Part shown: positions 17,482-26,411 of the stretch, piece after piece
How the letters are laid out: every line of letters begins with the position of its first letter
How positions within the stretch are numbered: position 1 is the stretch's first letter
NCBI GenBank assembly: GCA_025928545.1
Contig: JAICJH010000047.1
Span: 1 to 54,343, forward strand
Length of the DNA: 54,343 bases
Direction: 5' to 3'
From: Bryobacteraceae bacterium
GTDB taxonomy: Bacteria > Acidobacteriota > Terriglobia > Bryobacterales > Bryobacteraceae
Position numbers and translations under genes: made by a program
The notes under the pieces: model-generated
Databases searched by the model: none
What the model was told of the DNA's origin: nothing
Seen by the model: only the letters and a program-made list of their open reading frames with translations

Positions 17482-18174
17482 TTGAGAATGCTAAGAAACA
17501 GATTGCTTGCGATATCCACGGTGGCCGTAGGGCTGACTGGCGTTGCCCATGCCCAGAAATTCGCGATTATCGACATGCAGAAGGCCGTGTTAGCGACTTC
17601 GGACGGCAAGAAAGCATCGCAGGCTATTAATGATAAGTTTGCGCCCGTGAAGGCGGCAATCGATAAGCTGGCGGCGGATATCACGGCGAAACAAAACGAC
17701 TTTTCGAAGAACCGCGCCACCATGACCCCGACCCAGGTGAACACCGCGCAAAGCGAACTGGAAAACCTGACCACGGCTTTGAAGCGGAAGCAGGAAGATG
17801 CCCAACAGGACCTGGACGATGAAGAAAACAAGCAACTTGGCAGCATAGTGCCGAAACTTCAGCAGGTTATCAACGAATACGCGGCGGCTAATCAGATCAC
17901 GATCGTTCTCGATTCGAGCGCGGCACAGAACAACATGATTTACGGGGACGGGTCGCTCAATATCATTTCGCCGATCGTGCTGGCATATGAAAAGGGCAGC
18001 GGCGGCGCGGCAGCAGCCCCGGCTGGGGCGGCACCCAAGGCACCTGCGACTTCGGCGCCCAAAGCCCCTGCGGCGACTACCAACAATACGGCGGCACCGG
18101 GCACGACTACGGTACCGCGGAAACAACCGGCAACCACCACGCCAGCGCCCAAGACAGCCGCGCCTGCCAAGTAA
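17482..18174 (+). CDS. OmpH/Skp-family periplasmic chaperone, copy 1
   Basis: 230 aa from TTG 17482 (11 bases after AAGGAG); ATG 17488 would remove two residues. Signal peptide LLAISTVAVGLTGVAHAQ, then the Skp start FAIIDMQKAVLATSDGKKASQ, a long coiled coil (about 45-130) forming the tentacle arms, and a return strand ITIVLDSSA. Skp trimers hold unfolded outer-membrane proteins on their way to BamA, which is encoded just upstream. The last 55 residues are an Ala/Pro/Thr-rich tail, absent from E. coli Skp. It is followed 21 bases later by a second copy. Confidence 0.9.
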   Translation: MRMLRNRLLAISTVAVGLTGVAHAQKFAIIDMQKAVLATSDGKKASQAINDKFAPVKAAIDKLAADITAKQNDFSKNRATMTPTQVNTAQSELENLTTALKRKQEDAQQDLDDEENKQLGSIVPKLQQVINEYAAANQITIVLDSSAAQNNMIYGDGSLNIISPIVLAYEKGSGGAAAAPAGAAPKAPATSAPKAPAATTNNTAAPGTTTVPRKQPATTTPAPKTAAPAK

Positions 18175-18198
18175 ACCAGAGACTATAGAGGAATCGTG

Positions 18199-18837
18199 AT
18201 GAATATGAAAATGAAGCTTTTGCTTGTTCCCGCCCTGGCGCTGATTTCCGGCGCGGGCCTGTGGGCGCAGGCGACCAAAGTTGCCCTGATCAATATGCAG
18301 CAGGCGATCGCCAACACCCAGGAGGGAAAGACTCAGATCGCTGAACTGGAAAAGAAGTACACGCCGAAGCAGCAGGAATTCCAGAAGCGAGCCTCGGACA
18401 TTCAGGCCAAAGAAGATAGCTTCAAGAAGATGCAGAACACCCTGAGCGACGAAGCGAAGGCGCAGCAGGCTGCAGACATCACAAAGCTGAAAACCAATCT
18501 TCAGCGCGACGGCGACGATGCCGAGGCTGACAGCCAGGCGGACGAGCAAAAGATGCTCCAAGATATCGGCGGCAAGATTGTGGCGGCGGTGACCAAGTAC
18601 GCTCAGGACAACCAGATCATGCTGGTTTTCGACGTCAGCAGCCAGCCGAATAACCTGATTTGCTGCGCGAGCGCGCCCGACATCACTAAAGAAGTGATCG
18701 CGCTGTACGACAAAACGAACTCCGGCGGCTCGGCTGCCGCGCCCTCAACCCCCGCTGCGAAGCCGCCTGCACAGGCACCTGCCCGGCAAACTCCGGCAGC
18801 ACCGGCAAGGCCGCCAGCGGCTGGCCCGGGAAAATAG
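18199..18837 (+). CDS. OmpH/Skp-family periplasmic chaperone, copy 2
   Basis: 212 aa from ATG 18199, six bases after AGAGGA; a GTG directly before it is also in frame. Signal peptide (LLLVPALALISGAGLWAQ), Skp-type core start VALINMQQAIANTQEGKTQI, a charged coiled coil (about 45-130) and a return strand IMLVFDVSS. Unlike copy 1, it has a pair of adjacent cysteines (LICCASAPD) after that strand, and ends in a Pro/Ala tail. It is clearly a tandem paralogue rather than an exact duplicate, so it may serve other clients or form mixed trimers. A strong terminator closes the operon. Confidence 0.9.
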   Translation: MNMKMKLLLVPALALISGAGLWAQATKVALINMQQAIANTQEGKTQIAELEKKYTPKQQEFQKRASDIQAKEDSFKKMQNTLSDEAKAQQAADITKLKTNLQRDGDDAEADSQADEQKMLQDIGGKIVAAVTKYAQDNQIMLVFDVSSQPNNLICCASAPDITKEVIALYDKTNSGGSAAAPSTPAAKPPAQAPARQTPAAPARPPAAGPGK

Positions 18838-18861
18838 TTCGATAGTTCCAGTTGTGACTTG

Positions 18862-18892
18862 GGGGCGAGGCGTTTCTGCCTCGCCCCTTTTT
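18862..18892 (+). terminator. Strong intrinsic terminator after the bamA-ompH-ompH operon
   Basis: GGGGCGAGGC (18862-18871), a six-base loop, its perfect complement GCCTCGCCCC (18878-18887), then TTTTTG. A 10-bp GC stem with a T-run 25 bases after the last stop codon is a textbook factor-independent terminator. Confidence 0.93.
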
Positions 18893-18940
18893 GTTTGGCA
18901 TACTCTATTTCGGAGGTAATCGGCCCAGAGGCGTCAGTCG

Positions 18941-20779
18941 ATGCAACGGAAATCCTATGTCGTGCTGGCGGCACTGATGTTCGGCGCCGGGCTGGCCGGG
19001 TTGTGTCTAAGCTGGACGGCCCTGGGGCACCAGTTCGACCAACAGGCTTACGATTTCCTGTTTCGCCTGGAACCTCCGGCACCCTGGCAGCCCGACTCCG
19101 TCATTCTCGCGATCGACGAAGAAACGATTTCGAAATACGGTGGATTAACCGGCATGCGTGCCGCCCTCGCCGACGGGCTGGAAAAAATACGTCCGGCGGG
19201 CCCGGCTGCGGTGGCAGTCGATCTGATTCTTGCCGACGACCCGGGCAACGCCGCCAATCCCCGTCTGGCGGCAGCCTTCGCCGGAACCCGGAACCTTGTG
19301 CTTTCCTGCGACCTGCTGCCGGATGGCAAGGGCTGGGAAGATCCGCTGCCGGAATTCCGTAAGCATGCGGCCGCGGTAGGAGAAGTACACGCGGATCTCG
19401 ACAAGCTGGATGCCGTGAGCCGCGATCTTCCGCTTGAGAAAGTGGCCGGGCACGATCGCCGCTGGGCGCTGGCGCTGGAAACATTTCTGGCAGTCAGGGG
19501 CGTGGATATAACGGAATCGCCCAGGGATTTGCTCGTGGGAACAACCAGAATTCCGTCGGCCGATAGCGATGGCCGAGTCATCCGAATACGCTACACGCCT
19601 CCCTCGATGGGAGGAATTCGTCACGTCGCGATCGCGGAACTGGACCGGCATCCCGAGAAAGCCTCATTGTTTGCTAATAAAGTGGTGTTCGCCGGAGTCA
19701 CAGCGCAAACCGCCGTGCGGGACCGCTGGATGACCCCCTATTCCAACGGCATTGCGATGCCCGGCATTGAGTTTCATGCCAATCTCTACGAGACCATTGC
19801 GCAGCGCATGTTCCTTGTGGACGCCCCACTGACGGAGGTCGCCGGCGTCTGTTTTCTGCTGGCGGGAGGGGCGGGGCTCGCGTTCCTCTTCTTTTCCGGG
19901 TGGCAGGCGAATGTCGGCGCTGCGATAACGGTACTCGTCTCGCAGGCAATTCCGGCTCTGGCTTTTTCGCGCGGGACCGTGTGGCCCTGGATGCCTGGGA
20001 CTTTAACGGTGCTGCTGGCGACTTCGGCGGCGGCAGCCTGGCGGCACCTGATCGTACGCCGGGAACTGCGGGCAGCCGAAAGCGAGAAAAACCGCTACCA
20101 GCGCTCCATGCAGTTCGCCATTCACGAACTTCGGACGCCTCTGACAGCCATTCAGGGGTCCAGCGAGTTGATCAGCAGGTACGGGTCAATGCCGGAAGCG
20201 AAGCGGAAGGAGATGGCCGAACTGATCAATAAAGAATCGAAGCGTCTGGCCCGCATGATCGAGACGTTTCTCAGCGTAGAGCGCCTTTCGGCCGGCCAAA
20301 TGGAAATGAAGCAGGAGCGTTTCGGACTCGGTCCGGTTGTGGTGCGTTGCGCCGACCGCGCCCGACCACTTGCCGAAGCCAAGAACATTACTCTCGACCT
20401 GGCCGAGCTGCCTCCATGCGAGATCAGCGGCGACCGCGAACTCATGGAGTACGCGGTTTACAACCTGCTCACCAATGCCATCAAATATTCTCCGGCCGAG
20501 ACCCGTGTCACGGTGGCAGCGGGCATCGGAGACGATAATAATAGAGATCAGGTGCGCCTCTCGGTGCAGGACCAGGGCATCGGGATGGATAAAAAAGAAG
20601 TCGGCCGGATTTTCGAAAAATTCTACCGGACGAAACGGGCCGAGCAGTCGGGCGAGGCTGGCACAGGTATCGGATTATCCATCGTGGAGCAAATTGTTGT
20701 GCAGCACGGCGGAGCGATTCAGGTGGAATCGGAGCCGGGCAGAGGGTCCAGGTTCACACTGGTATTGAAGCGCGCTTGA
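18941..20779 (+). CDS. CHASE2-domain membrane histidine kinase
   Basis: 612 aa. A membrane span at about 7-25 is followed by a periplasmic CHASE2 sensor (about 30-285; YDFLFRLEPP, VILAIDEETISKYG, VVFAGVTAQTAVRDRW and MPGIEFHANLYETI are typical), then two or three spans (about 290-365). The kinase core has the H-box AIHELRTPL with phospho-acceptor H395, the N-box YNLLTNAIKYS, G1 DQGIGMD and G2 GTGIGLSI. CHASE2 domains sense extracellular signals of unknown identity. The stop overlaps the TTG start of the response regulator gene (TTGA), so the two form a two-component system. Confidence 0.95.
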   Translation: MQRKSYVVLAALMFGAGLAGLCLSWTALGHQFDQQAYDFLFRLEPPAPWQPDSVILAIDEETISKYGGLTGMRAALADGLEKIRPAGPAAVAVDLILADDPGNAANPRLAAAFAGTRNLVLSCDLLPDGKGWEDPLPEFRKHAAAVGEVHADLDKLDAVSRDLPLEKVAGHDRRWALALETFLAVRGVDITESPRDLLVGTTRIPSADSDGRVIRIRYTPPSMGGIRHVAIAELDRHPEKASLFANKVVFAGVTAQTAVRDRWMTPYSNGIAMPGIEFHANLYETIAQRMFLVDAPLTEVAGVCFLLAGGAGLAFLFFSGWQANVGAAITVLVSQAIPALAFSRGTVWPWMPGTLTVLLATSAAAAWRHLIVRRELRAAESEKNRYQRSMQFAIHELRTPLTAIQGSSELISRYGSMPEAKRKEMAELINKESKRLARMIETFLSVERLSAGQMEMKQERFGLGPVVVRCADRARPLAEAKNITLDLAELPPCEISGDRELMEYAVYNLLTNAIKYSPAETRVTVAAGIGDDNNRDQVRLSVQDQGIGMDKKEVGRIFEKFYRTKRAEQSGEAGTGIGLSIVEQIVVQHGGAIQVESEPGRGSRFTLVLKRA

Positions 20780-22116
20780 ACAACGACGAATCTATGGCGG
20801 ATGGCGGCGAAAGAATAGTTCTGGTCGAAGACGACGCTTCGGTGCGCAGTACCATCGTGACTTTCCTCGAACTGGAAGGTTTCAACGTGGAGGCGTTCTC
20901 GAACACCCGCGACGCGATCGCTCGCCTGGGGCGGGGCGGATGCCGTCTGGTGATCTCCGATATCTACATCGACGACCGCACCGGTATTGATATTCTTCAG
21001 GCGGCCAAAAAACAGGATCAGAACTGTGCGGTGATTCTGATGACCGCGCGGGGCTCCATTGAAACCGTTATGGCGGCCACACGCAACGGCTCGTTCGAAT
21101 ATCTGGCCAAGCCTTTTGAACTGGATACGCTGCTGGAGGCCGTCAAACGCGCTATCGCCGCCCGTACACCGGACGACGATGAAGTACAGGCGGAAGATCT
21201 GCCCGAGAGCGAGATGATCGGCAGTTCCGCCGGGATGGTGGAGATTTATAAAACGGTTGCGCAGGTCGCGCCGACAGATGCAACGATTGTCATTCTGGGC
21301 GAGACCGGCACCGGCAAAGAACTGGTCGCGCGCATGATCCATCGCAACAGCGACCGGGCACAGTTTCCTTTTGTGGCGGTGGATTGCGGCGCGATTCCGG
21401 CGACGTTGCTTGAAAGCGAATTATTCGGCGCTATGCGCGGAGCATTCACCGGCGCGGACCGGGATCGAATCGGCGTGTTCGAAGCGGCTAACCGGGGCAC
21501 AGTGTTCCTCGATGAGATCGGCGACATCGATGCCGCTTTCCAGGTTAAATTGCTGCGCTTTTTGCAGGAGCGGGAAATCCGGCCGGTGGGTGCGGCGCGA
21601 TCGAAGACAGTGGATGTCCGGATAGTTGCGGCCACGAATCGCGACCTGCAGAAGATGGTGGAAGAAGGCAAGTTCCGGGAAGATCTGTGGCACCGTCTGA
21701 ATGTGGTGCGGCTTCTCATGCCGCCGTTAAGGGAACGGCGGGTGGATGTCCCGCTGCTGGCGCACTTCTTTCTGAATAAGTACAATGCGCGTTATTCCCG
21801 TCATGTGAAAATGACGGAATCCGGATTACGTGAGCTGAATAATTTCACCTGGCCAGGCAATGTTCGCCAATTGCAGCATTTGATCGAACGATTGACAATT
21901 CTGGCTCCCAACGACCGGGTGGATGCGGAATCCGTGCAGGATGCCATTGCGGCAATGGACCCGAAAGAGGGCGGAGGCGAGACGCTGGCGGAGACGGAAG
22001 CCGATCAGATCCGCCGCGTTCTGGCGGCCACGGGCGGAAACAAGAGCCGCGCCGCGCAGGTATTGGGAATCGAACGCAAGACGCTGTACCGCAAGCTGGA
22101 GAGGATGAAACCGTAA
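20776..22116 (+). CDS. NtrC-type sigma-54-dependent response regulator
   Basis: 446 aa from TTG 20776; ATG 20794 is an alternative. Receiver domain (13-130) with phospho-acceptor D62 in SDIYIDD and acidic pocket VEDD; AAA+ domain (about 155-390) with Walker A GETGTGKE, the sigma-54-contacting GAFTGAD loop, Walker B GTVFLDEIGD and the sensor arginine region; a Fis-type helix-turn-helix at the C-terminus (NKSRAAQVLGIERKTLYRKL). When phosphorylated by the upstream CHASE2 kinase it should open promoters bound by RpoN. A sigma-54-like promoter lies at 48473-48489, though linkage is speculative. Confidence 0.96.
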   Translation: MNNDESMADGGERIVLVEDDASVRSTIVTFLELEGFNVEAFSNTRDAIARLGRGGCRLVISDIYIDDRTGIDILQAAKKQDQNCAVILMTARGSIETVMAATRNGSFEYLAKPFELDTLLEAVKRAIAARTPDDDEVQAEDLPESEMIGSSAGMVEIYKTVAQVAPTDATIVILGETGTGKELVARMIHRNSDRAQFPFVAVDCGAIPATLLESELFGAMRGAFTGADRDRIGVFEAANRGTVFLDEIGDIDAAFQVKLLRFLQEREIRPVGAARSKTVDVRIVAATNRDLQKMVEEGKFREDLWHRLNVVRLLMPPLRERRVDVPLLAHFFLNKYNARYSRHVKMTESGLRELNNFTWPGNVRQLQHLIERLTILAPNDRVDAESVQDAIAAMDPKEGGGETLAETEADQIRRVLAATGGNKSRAAQVLGIERKTLYRKLERMKP

Positions 22117-22119
22117 TTT

Positions 22120-22971
22120 ATGCCGGCATCGAAAATTGGCGCCATCACCGACGAATTCTCGCCGGACATTGCTGTCGCTGTGGAAGCCATGCGCGAGATC
22201 GGGATGACGGGTGCGGAACTGCGGGTTGTCAACGGCAAGAACGTTATGGACCTCACGGATGAGGAACTCGATGCAGCCCTCGAATTGGTACACGCCGCCG
22301 GGCTCGAAGTTATTGCGATTGCATCGCCGATCCTGAAATGCACGCTGCCGGACGCGCCGCCGATCGACGAACGGTTCCAGCAGGATGTGTTCGCTTCGAA
22401 GCACTCGTTTGAAGATCAGCCGCGGCTGGCGCAGCGGGCTTTCGAGATTGCCAAACGTTCGGGCGCGAAAATTGTACGCGTGTTTTCGTATTGGAGGGTG
22501 GTGGATCCACCGGCTGTGTTTGAACGGGTTGTGGATGCGTTGCAGGAATTATCGGACCGGGCCGCCGAGCACGGCCTGATCATCGGCCTTGAAAACGAAC
22601 ATGCCTGTAATATTGCCACCGCGCACGACACTGCGCGTGTTCTGGCGGCCGTGGATCACGAGAATCTGAAAGTTGTGTGGGACCCGGCGAATGCGTACGT
22701 GTCGTCGGAAGAGCCGTTCCCGACCGGTTACAACGTGCTTGAAGCAAGGCGAATTGCCCACGTCCATGCGAAGGATTGCACACTCGATGGGCACAAGCCG
22801 AACTGGTGCCCGCTTGGCGAGGGCGATATCGACTGGGTTGGCCAGTTCGCCGCGTTGAAGCAGGATGGATATAGCGGCTACATCCACCTGGAAACGCATT
22901 GGGCCGGGCCCGGCGGTAACAAACTGGAAGGCAGTAAGATTTGCGGTCGCAATCTGAAGAAGATGGCATGA
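22120..22971 (+). CDS. Sugar phosphate isomerase/epimerase-like TIM-barrel protein
   Basis: 283 aa, xylose-isomerase-like AP-endonuclease-2 fold. Family marks: the N-terminal IGAITDEFSPD, GLIIGLENEH (metal-site Glu), VVWDPANAY, HVHAKDCTLDG and GYIHLETHW, spaced as in cofactor-free sugar epimerases/isomerases that use a divalent metal. It starts 4 bases after the response-regulator stop, so it may be co-transcribed, but there is no obvious functional link. The substrate cannot be told from sequence. Confidence 0.85.
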   Translation: MPASKIGAITDEFSPDIAVAVEAMREIGMTGAELRVVNGKNVMDLTDEELDAALELVHAAGLEVIAIASPILKCTLPDAPPIDERFQQDVFASKHSFEDQPRLAQRAFEIAKRSGAKIVRVFSYWRVVDPPAVFERVVDALQELSDRAAEHGLIIGLENEHACNIATAHDTARVLAAVDHENLKVVWDPANAYVSSEEPFPTGYNVLEARRIAHVHAKDCTLDGHKPNWCPLGEGDIDWVGQFAALKQDGYSGYIHLETHWAGPGGNKLEGSKICGRNLKKMA

Positions 22972-22995
22972 GGCCGGTAGAATAGTATTTTCACC

Positions 22996-24027
22996 ATGAT
23001 TTCCCGTCAAGAAGCCATCGAGATGTTTGAGTCCGACGACCTGGTCGGCATCGGCATGGAAGCCGACGCGGTGCGTCGCAAACTCCACCCTGAAGGCGTT
23101 GTTTCCTACATCATCGATCGCAACATCAACTACACCAATTTCTGTACCGAGTACTGTAGCTTTTGCGCTTTTTACCGGCCGCTTGGGCACAAGGAAGGCT
23201 ACATTCTGCCGCGCGAAGTTATCTTCGACAAGATTCAGGAGACTCTGGATCTCGGCGGCACCGGGATGCTTTTTCAGGGCGGCCTGCATCCGGATCTGAA
23301 GATCGAGTGGTACGAAGATCTGCTGCGGGCGATTAAAGCAAAGTTCAATATCTGGTGTCACTGCTTCTCCGCGCCGGAGATCACGAATATCGCTCAGGTC
23401 AGCGGCTTATCACTGCGCGACACGATTTGCCGGCTGCGGGATGCGGGGCTGGATTCGATTCCCGGCGGGGGCGCCGAAATTCTTGACGAAGCCGTGCGGC
23501 ACCGGATCAGCCGTCTGAAGTGCAGTACGCAGGACTGGATCGACGTGCATCGCACCGCTCACGCGCTTGGCATGCGGACCACAGCCACCATGATGTTCGG
23601 CTGCGGGGAGACCATTGAGCAGCGCATGAACCACTTCGATATCGTGCGCCGAATTCAGGAAGACACCGGCGGGTTTACCGCGTTCATCCCCTGGGCGTTT
23701 CAGCGCGAGCTGACCTCACTGGGCCGGTTCATCAAAGAAGAGGCAACGGCCGTAGAGTACCTGAAGACACTGGCTGTTTCGCGAATCTACCTGGATAACA
23801 TTCTCAACATCCAGAGTTCCTGGGTCACGCCCGGGTTGAAGACCTGCCAGGTGGGGCTGCGGTTTGGCGGCAATGATGTGGGCAGCATCATGATCGAAGA
23901 AAACGTGGTGTCGGCCGCGGGTACACACCATCAGGCGACTGAAGAAGAGCTGCGGCGCATGATTCGCGACGCGGGTTTTGTTCCGAAACAGCGGGATACG
24001 CTGTACCGGACCTACTTCCTGAACTAA
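22996..24027 (+). CDS. mqnC: MqnC, cyclic dehypoxanthine futalosine synthase (radical SAM)
   Basis: 343 aa. The 4Fe-4S motif is C50-x3-C54-x2-C57 (CTEYCSFC), the CofH/MqnC pattern. GGTGMLFQGGLHPDLKIEWY, DSIPGGGAEILDEAVR and MRTTATMMFGCGET are signature stretches of MqnC. The enzyme cyclises dehypoxanthine futalosine in the futalosine route to menaquinone, implying a respiratory chain that uses menaquinone. The other mqn genes are not in this window. Its stop overlaps the stop of the convergent SMR gene. Confidence 0.93.
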   Translation: MISRQEAIEMFESDDLVGIGMEADAVRRKLHPEGVVSYIIDRNINYTNFCTEYCSFCAFYRPLGHKEGYILPREVIFDKIQETLDLGGTGMLFQGGLHPDLKIEWYEDLLRAIKAKFNIWCHCFSAPEITNIAQVSGLSLRDTICRLRDAGLDSIPGGGAEILDEAVRHRISRLKCSTQDWIDVHRTAHALGMRTTATMMFGCGETIEQRMNHFDIVRRIQEDTGGFTAFIPWAFQRELTSLGRFIKEEATAVEYLKTLAVSRIYLDNILNIQSSWVTPGLKTCQVGLRFGGNDVGSIMIEENVVSAAGTHHQATEEELRRMIRDAGFVPKQRDTLYRTYFLN

Positions 24028-24356
24028 CGCCAGATCGACATTACGAGACCGCCGCTTACGACGAGCGCGCCGCCGATCCACACGCCCGGTGTGGGCCGCT
24101 CGTTAAAGAATATCCACGACACGGTCTGGGCGACTACAAAAAAGAATACGACGTAAATTCCCAGCAGTGTGCCGAATGACCAGGGCGGACGGTTGACGAG
24201 CCACCCATAAGCGAACAGTACCAGCGCTGCCATCGCGTAGAACCCCAGGCGCGCATTCTGCGATGCGGCGTGCATTCCTTTGCGAGCGAGCGCGTCGCCG
24301 CCAGCTTCGAGCATCGCGCAAACCAGAAGGATGAGTAATGCGACTCCCCGGTTCAC
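24024..24356 (-). CDS. Small multidrug resistance (SMR/EmrE)-type four-span transporter
   Basis: About 110 aa from the GTG at 24356, which overlaps the stop of the deoxyhypusine-synthase-like gene (GTGA); a longer reading from 24395 would intrude 40 bases into that gene and is less likely. Four hydrophobic spans fill the protein, with a Glu in the first span (CAMLEAGGDALARKG) where EmrE has its coupling Glu14, and the C-terminal GVWIGGALVVSGGLVMSIW of DMT-superfamily proteins. SMR proteins act as dimers and export cations; the MdtJI pair exports spermidine. Given its neighbour, polyamine export is an attractive guess. Confidence 0.75.
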   Translation of the reverse strand: MNRGVALLILLVCAMLEAGGDALARKGMHAASQNARLGFYAMAALVLFAYGWLVNRPPWSFGTLLGIYVVFFFVVAQTVSWIFFNERPTPGVWIGGALVVSGGLVMSIWR

Positions 24357-25513
24357 GATTGGCTCACCGGGTACAGCAGAGATTCCATGAGCCACTCTTT
24401 GTTTTCGGCGACAGCGCCTCTCAGCGTTTCCACCAGGCGCTCGCGGTTGTCATACAGACGGTAGGGTTCGCGTTTGCCGTGTTTCTCCATCAGAGCTTTC
24501 ACGATGAACGGCATCATCATGGAATAATCGCCCGGAAGACTCTCGGTGGACTGCATGTAGGTGTCTTTATCGACTTTGCCCCAGGTTACGGCCTCAGCCG
24601 GAGGACATGATGAAAGCGATCCGTCCGTGACAGGGGCTGTCGTAATCTGGACATCAAATTCGTAACCGCGCACGTTTGGGAGGCCGAGCACCTGACCCAG
24701 CGCCGGTTCCGGCTGCAGGTTGTAATTCTTGGGCACGCCGCCGCCCAGAATCAGCGTGGCAATCGACTTCGCGTCACTTTCGAACAGACCCCAGTGGTGG
24801 TACGCGCAGGCTTCAAACACTTCCGCGTGTAGATCGAGATCGAAAGAATACTCCGGGATCAGGCCCGCCCGCTTCATTGCCCAGAGCTTCATGGAATTCA
24901 GGAAGACGCTGCCGTCGGCAGGTGCGCCGACAAAGATCGGAATACCCAGCCGGTTGCATGTGGCAAGAAGGCCTGGCTTCACGCCGGCATGGCGCTCCTG
25001 GGTGTTGTAGTAAGCCCCCAGCCGGTAGCGGAGCTCCGTACCTGTCATTTTCTTCTGAAACTCAGGACGGGAAAGCACGGCGGTCAGGAACTTGTCCTGG
25101 TCCAGAAGAACGCTTTCGTCGAACCCCATGTCCGTTACCCGAATAACGTTTTCGTCCCGGAGTGCGCCATCGTCGCCGAAGATGGGCACTTCGTAAATCG
25201 GGTCTTTAGTGTGTTCGTTGAGACTGCGATGTCCATCGTGATAGCAGACGGCGTCGGTTGTGCTGAGGTAGGCCACCCAACCGGTTTCGAGCAGTGGAAT
25301 AAGCCAGGCCTGGTGTTGGCCGGAAACCGTCACTGGTCCGGCAATAGATATGGTTAGTGGACAGCCAGCGGCGATGGCGCGATCGAGAATACTATAGACG
25401 CGACGCAGGATGGCTCCGCCGAAAGCGGGCAGGCAATGCTCAAAAATCTCATGGACGGACTGGCACTCATCGATGCGGCGCACGCGCACCGGTTTTCGCG
25501 GATTCGAATTCAT
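24353..25513 (-). CDS. Deoxyhypusine-synthase-like enzyme (probable polyamine aminobutyl transferase)
   Basis: 386 aa, deoxyhypusine synthase family. Typical blocks: TISIAGPVTVSGQH near 55, DAVCYHDGHRSLNEHTKD, LILGGGVPKNYNLQPE (NAD-binding Gly-rich loop) and EAVTWGKV, whose K313 corresponds to the active-site lysine that forms the enzyme-imine intermediate. Eukaryotes and archaea use it to modify eIF5A/aIF5A; bacteria have EF-P instead, so bacterial homologues are thought to act on small amines, as homospermidine synthase does. Start ATG at 25513. It is coupled to the SMR gene downstream. The acceptor amine is unknown. Confidence 0.88.
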   Translation of the reverse strand: MNSNPRKPVRVRRIDECQSVHEIFEHCLPAFGGAILRRVYSILDRAIAAGCPLTISIAGPVTVSGQHQAWLIPLLETGWVAYLSTTDAVCYHDGHRSLNEHTKDPIYEVPIFGDDGALRDENVIRVTDMGFDESVLLDQDKFLTAVLSRPEFQKKMTGTELRYRLGAYYNTQERHAGVKPGLLATCNRLGIPIFVGAPADGSVFLNSMKLWAMKRAGLIPEYSFDLDLHAEVFEACAYHHWGLFESDAKSIATLILGGGVPKNYNLQPEPALGQVLGLPNVRGYEFDVQITTAPVTDGSLSSCPPAEAVTWGKVDKDTYMQSTESLPGDYSMMMPFIVKALMEKHGKREPYRLYDNRERLVETLRGAVAENKEWLMESLLYPVSQS

Positions 25514-25592
25514 CTCTAATCAGTTTCGCACCGGGGTTGCGGGAGACCGTGGTGAATTCCTGTGATACTGTCGCGCGAGGCGGCCTTGCTGT

Positions 25593-26375
25593 CTATTCAA
25601 TCCGGAAATCCCAGAGACGCAGTTCGAGCTTGCCTTCCAGGTATTCGATCCAGGCGTATTCGCCCGAGGTCAGGGGTTCCTGCGGCCAGACTTTATAGAA
25701 ATTCTCGCCAGGCAATTGTTTGGTGAAGATCTCGACTGAAGTCCGATTTTCCACCATCTCCTTCGTTATCGGCATGATTTCCACATGCTCCGCGATCCGC
25801 AGATTCTTGCCTGCCTCCAGCTTAATCAGGCCGAAACTCTGCTGCTGGTCGAGTTGGAAGAAGAATTCCGGACGCTCATCGTGGACAATATTCGGCGAAT
25901 GCAGGCCTGCCAGTTCAACCGTGGCCTTACCGGCGATGATCGGTAACGGCGAAAGCACCCGGAGTGCCGTATTGCCTTTGGGGGTGTGGACGGTGAAATC
26001 CGCCACCGGAAAAATTCGGAGTTTGCCGTCTTCGAGCCTGTAAACTCCGGAGTCTTTCGGGATTTTAGCCAATTCTTCGCGCTCGGCCCGGGCTGCCGCT
26101 TCCTCATCGTCGAATTGTTTCGCCAGTTTGTCGACAACTTCCTTCTTCGCAGCCGACTCGGCTTCCGTTCGCTTCAGGTCGATCATGGAAGCAGGAACTT
26201 CTTCCCAATCGCCGCGCTCCACACTATAAAACTTAACGCGATCGCCGTTCACCTGGTACTCGCGTACCAGCTGGAATTCACCATCGGTGGTATACAACTT
26301 CACATTCGCCGCCGCGAGCGAGATTGCGAAGACCACGACGAACAGAAAAGCTCTGCGCATAAGTCTTAATTTCAT
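25593..26375 (-). CDS. Secreted hypothetical protein, central coiled coil
   Basis: 260 aa from ATG 26375 (preceded by AAGGAAT). A Sec signal peptide RRAFLFVVVFAISLAAAN is followed by a short beta domain (NVKLYTTDGEFQLVREYQV to DWEEVPASMIDL), a charged helix (about 65-105, ESAAKKEVVDKLAKQFDDEE) and a C-terminal beta-rich domain ending LWDFRIE. I recognise no family with a known function. It is transcribed away from the aldo/keto reductase gene with only a short gap between starts. Confidence 0.75.
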   Translation of the reverse strand: MKLRLMRRAFLFVVVFAISLAAANVKLYTTDGEFQLVREYQVNGDRVKFYSVERGDWEEVPASMIDLKRTEAESAAKKEVVDKLAKQFDDEEAAARAEREELAKIPKDSGVYRLEDGKLRIFPVADFTVHTPKGNTALRVLSPLPIIAGKATVELAGLHSPNIVHDERPEFFFQLDQQQSFGLIKLEAGKNLRIAEHVEIMPITKEMVENRTSVEIFTKQLPGENFYKVWPQEPLTSGEYAWIEYLEGKLELRLWDFRIE

Positions 26376-26411
26376 TCTATTCCTTATGTGCGGCATTTAT
26401 AATGGAAGCGG

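Noticed and set aside
24353..25513. Genuine hypusine synthesis on eIF5A
   Set aside because: Bacteria do not carry eIF5A; the family is known to act on small amines in bacteria, so a protein-modifying role was not called.
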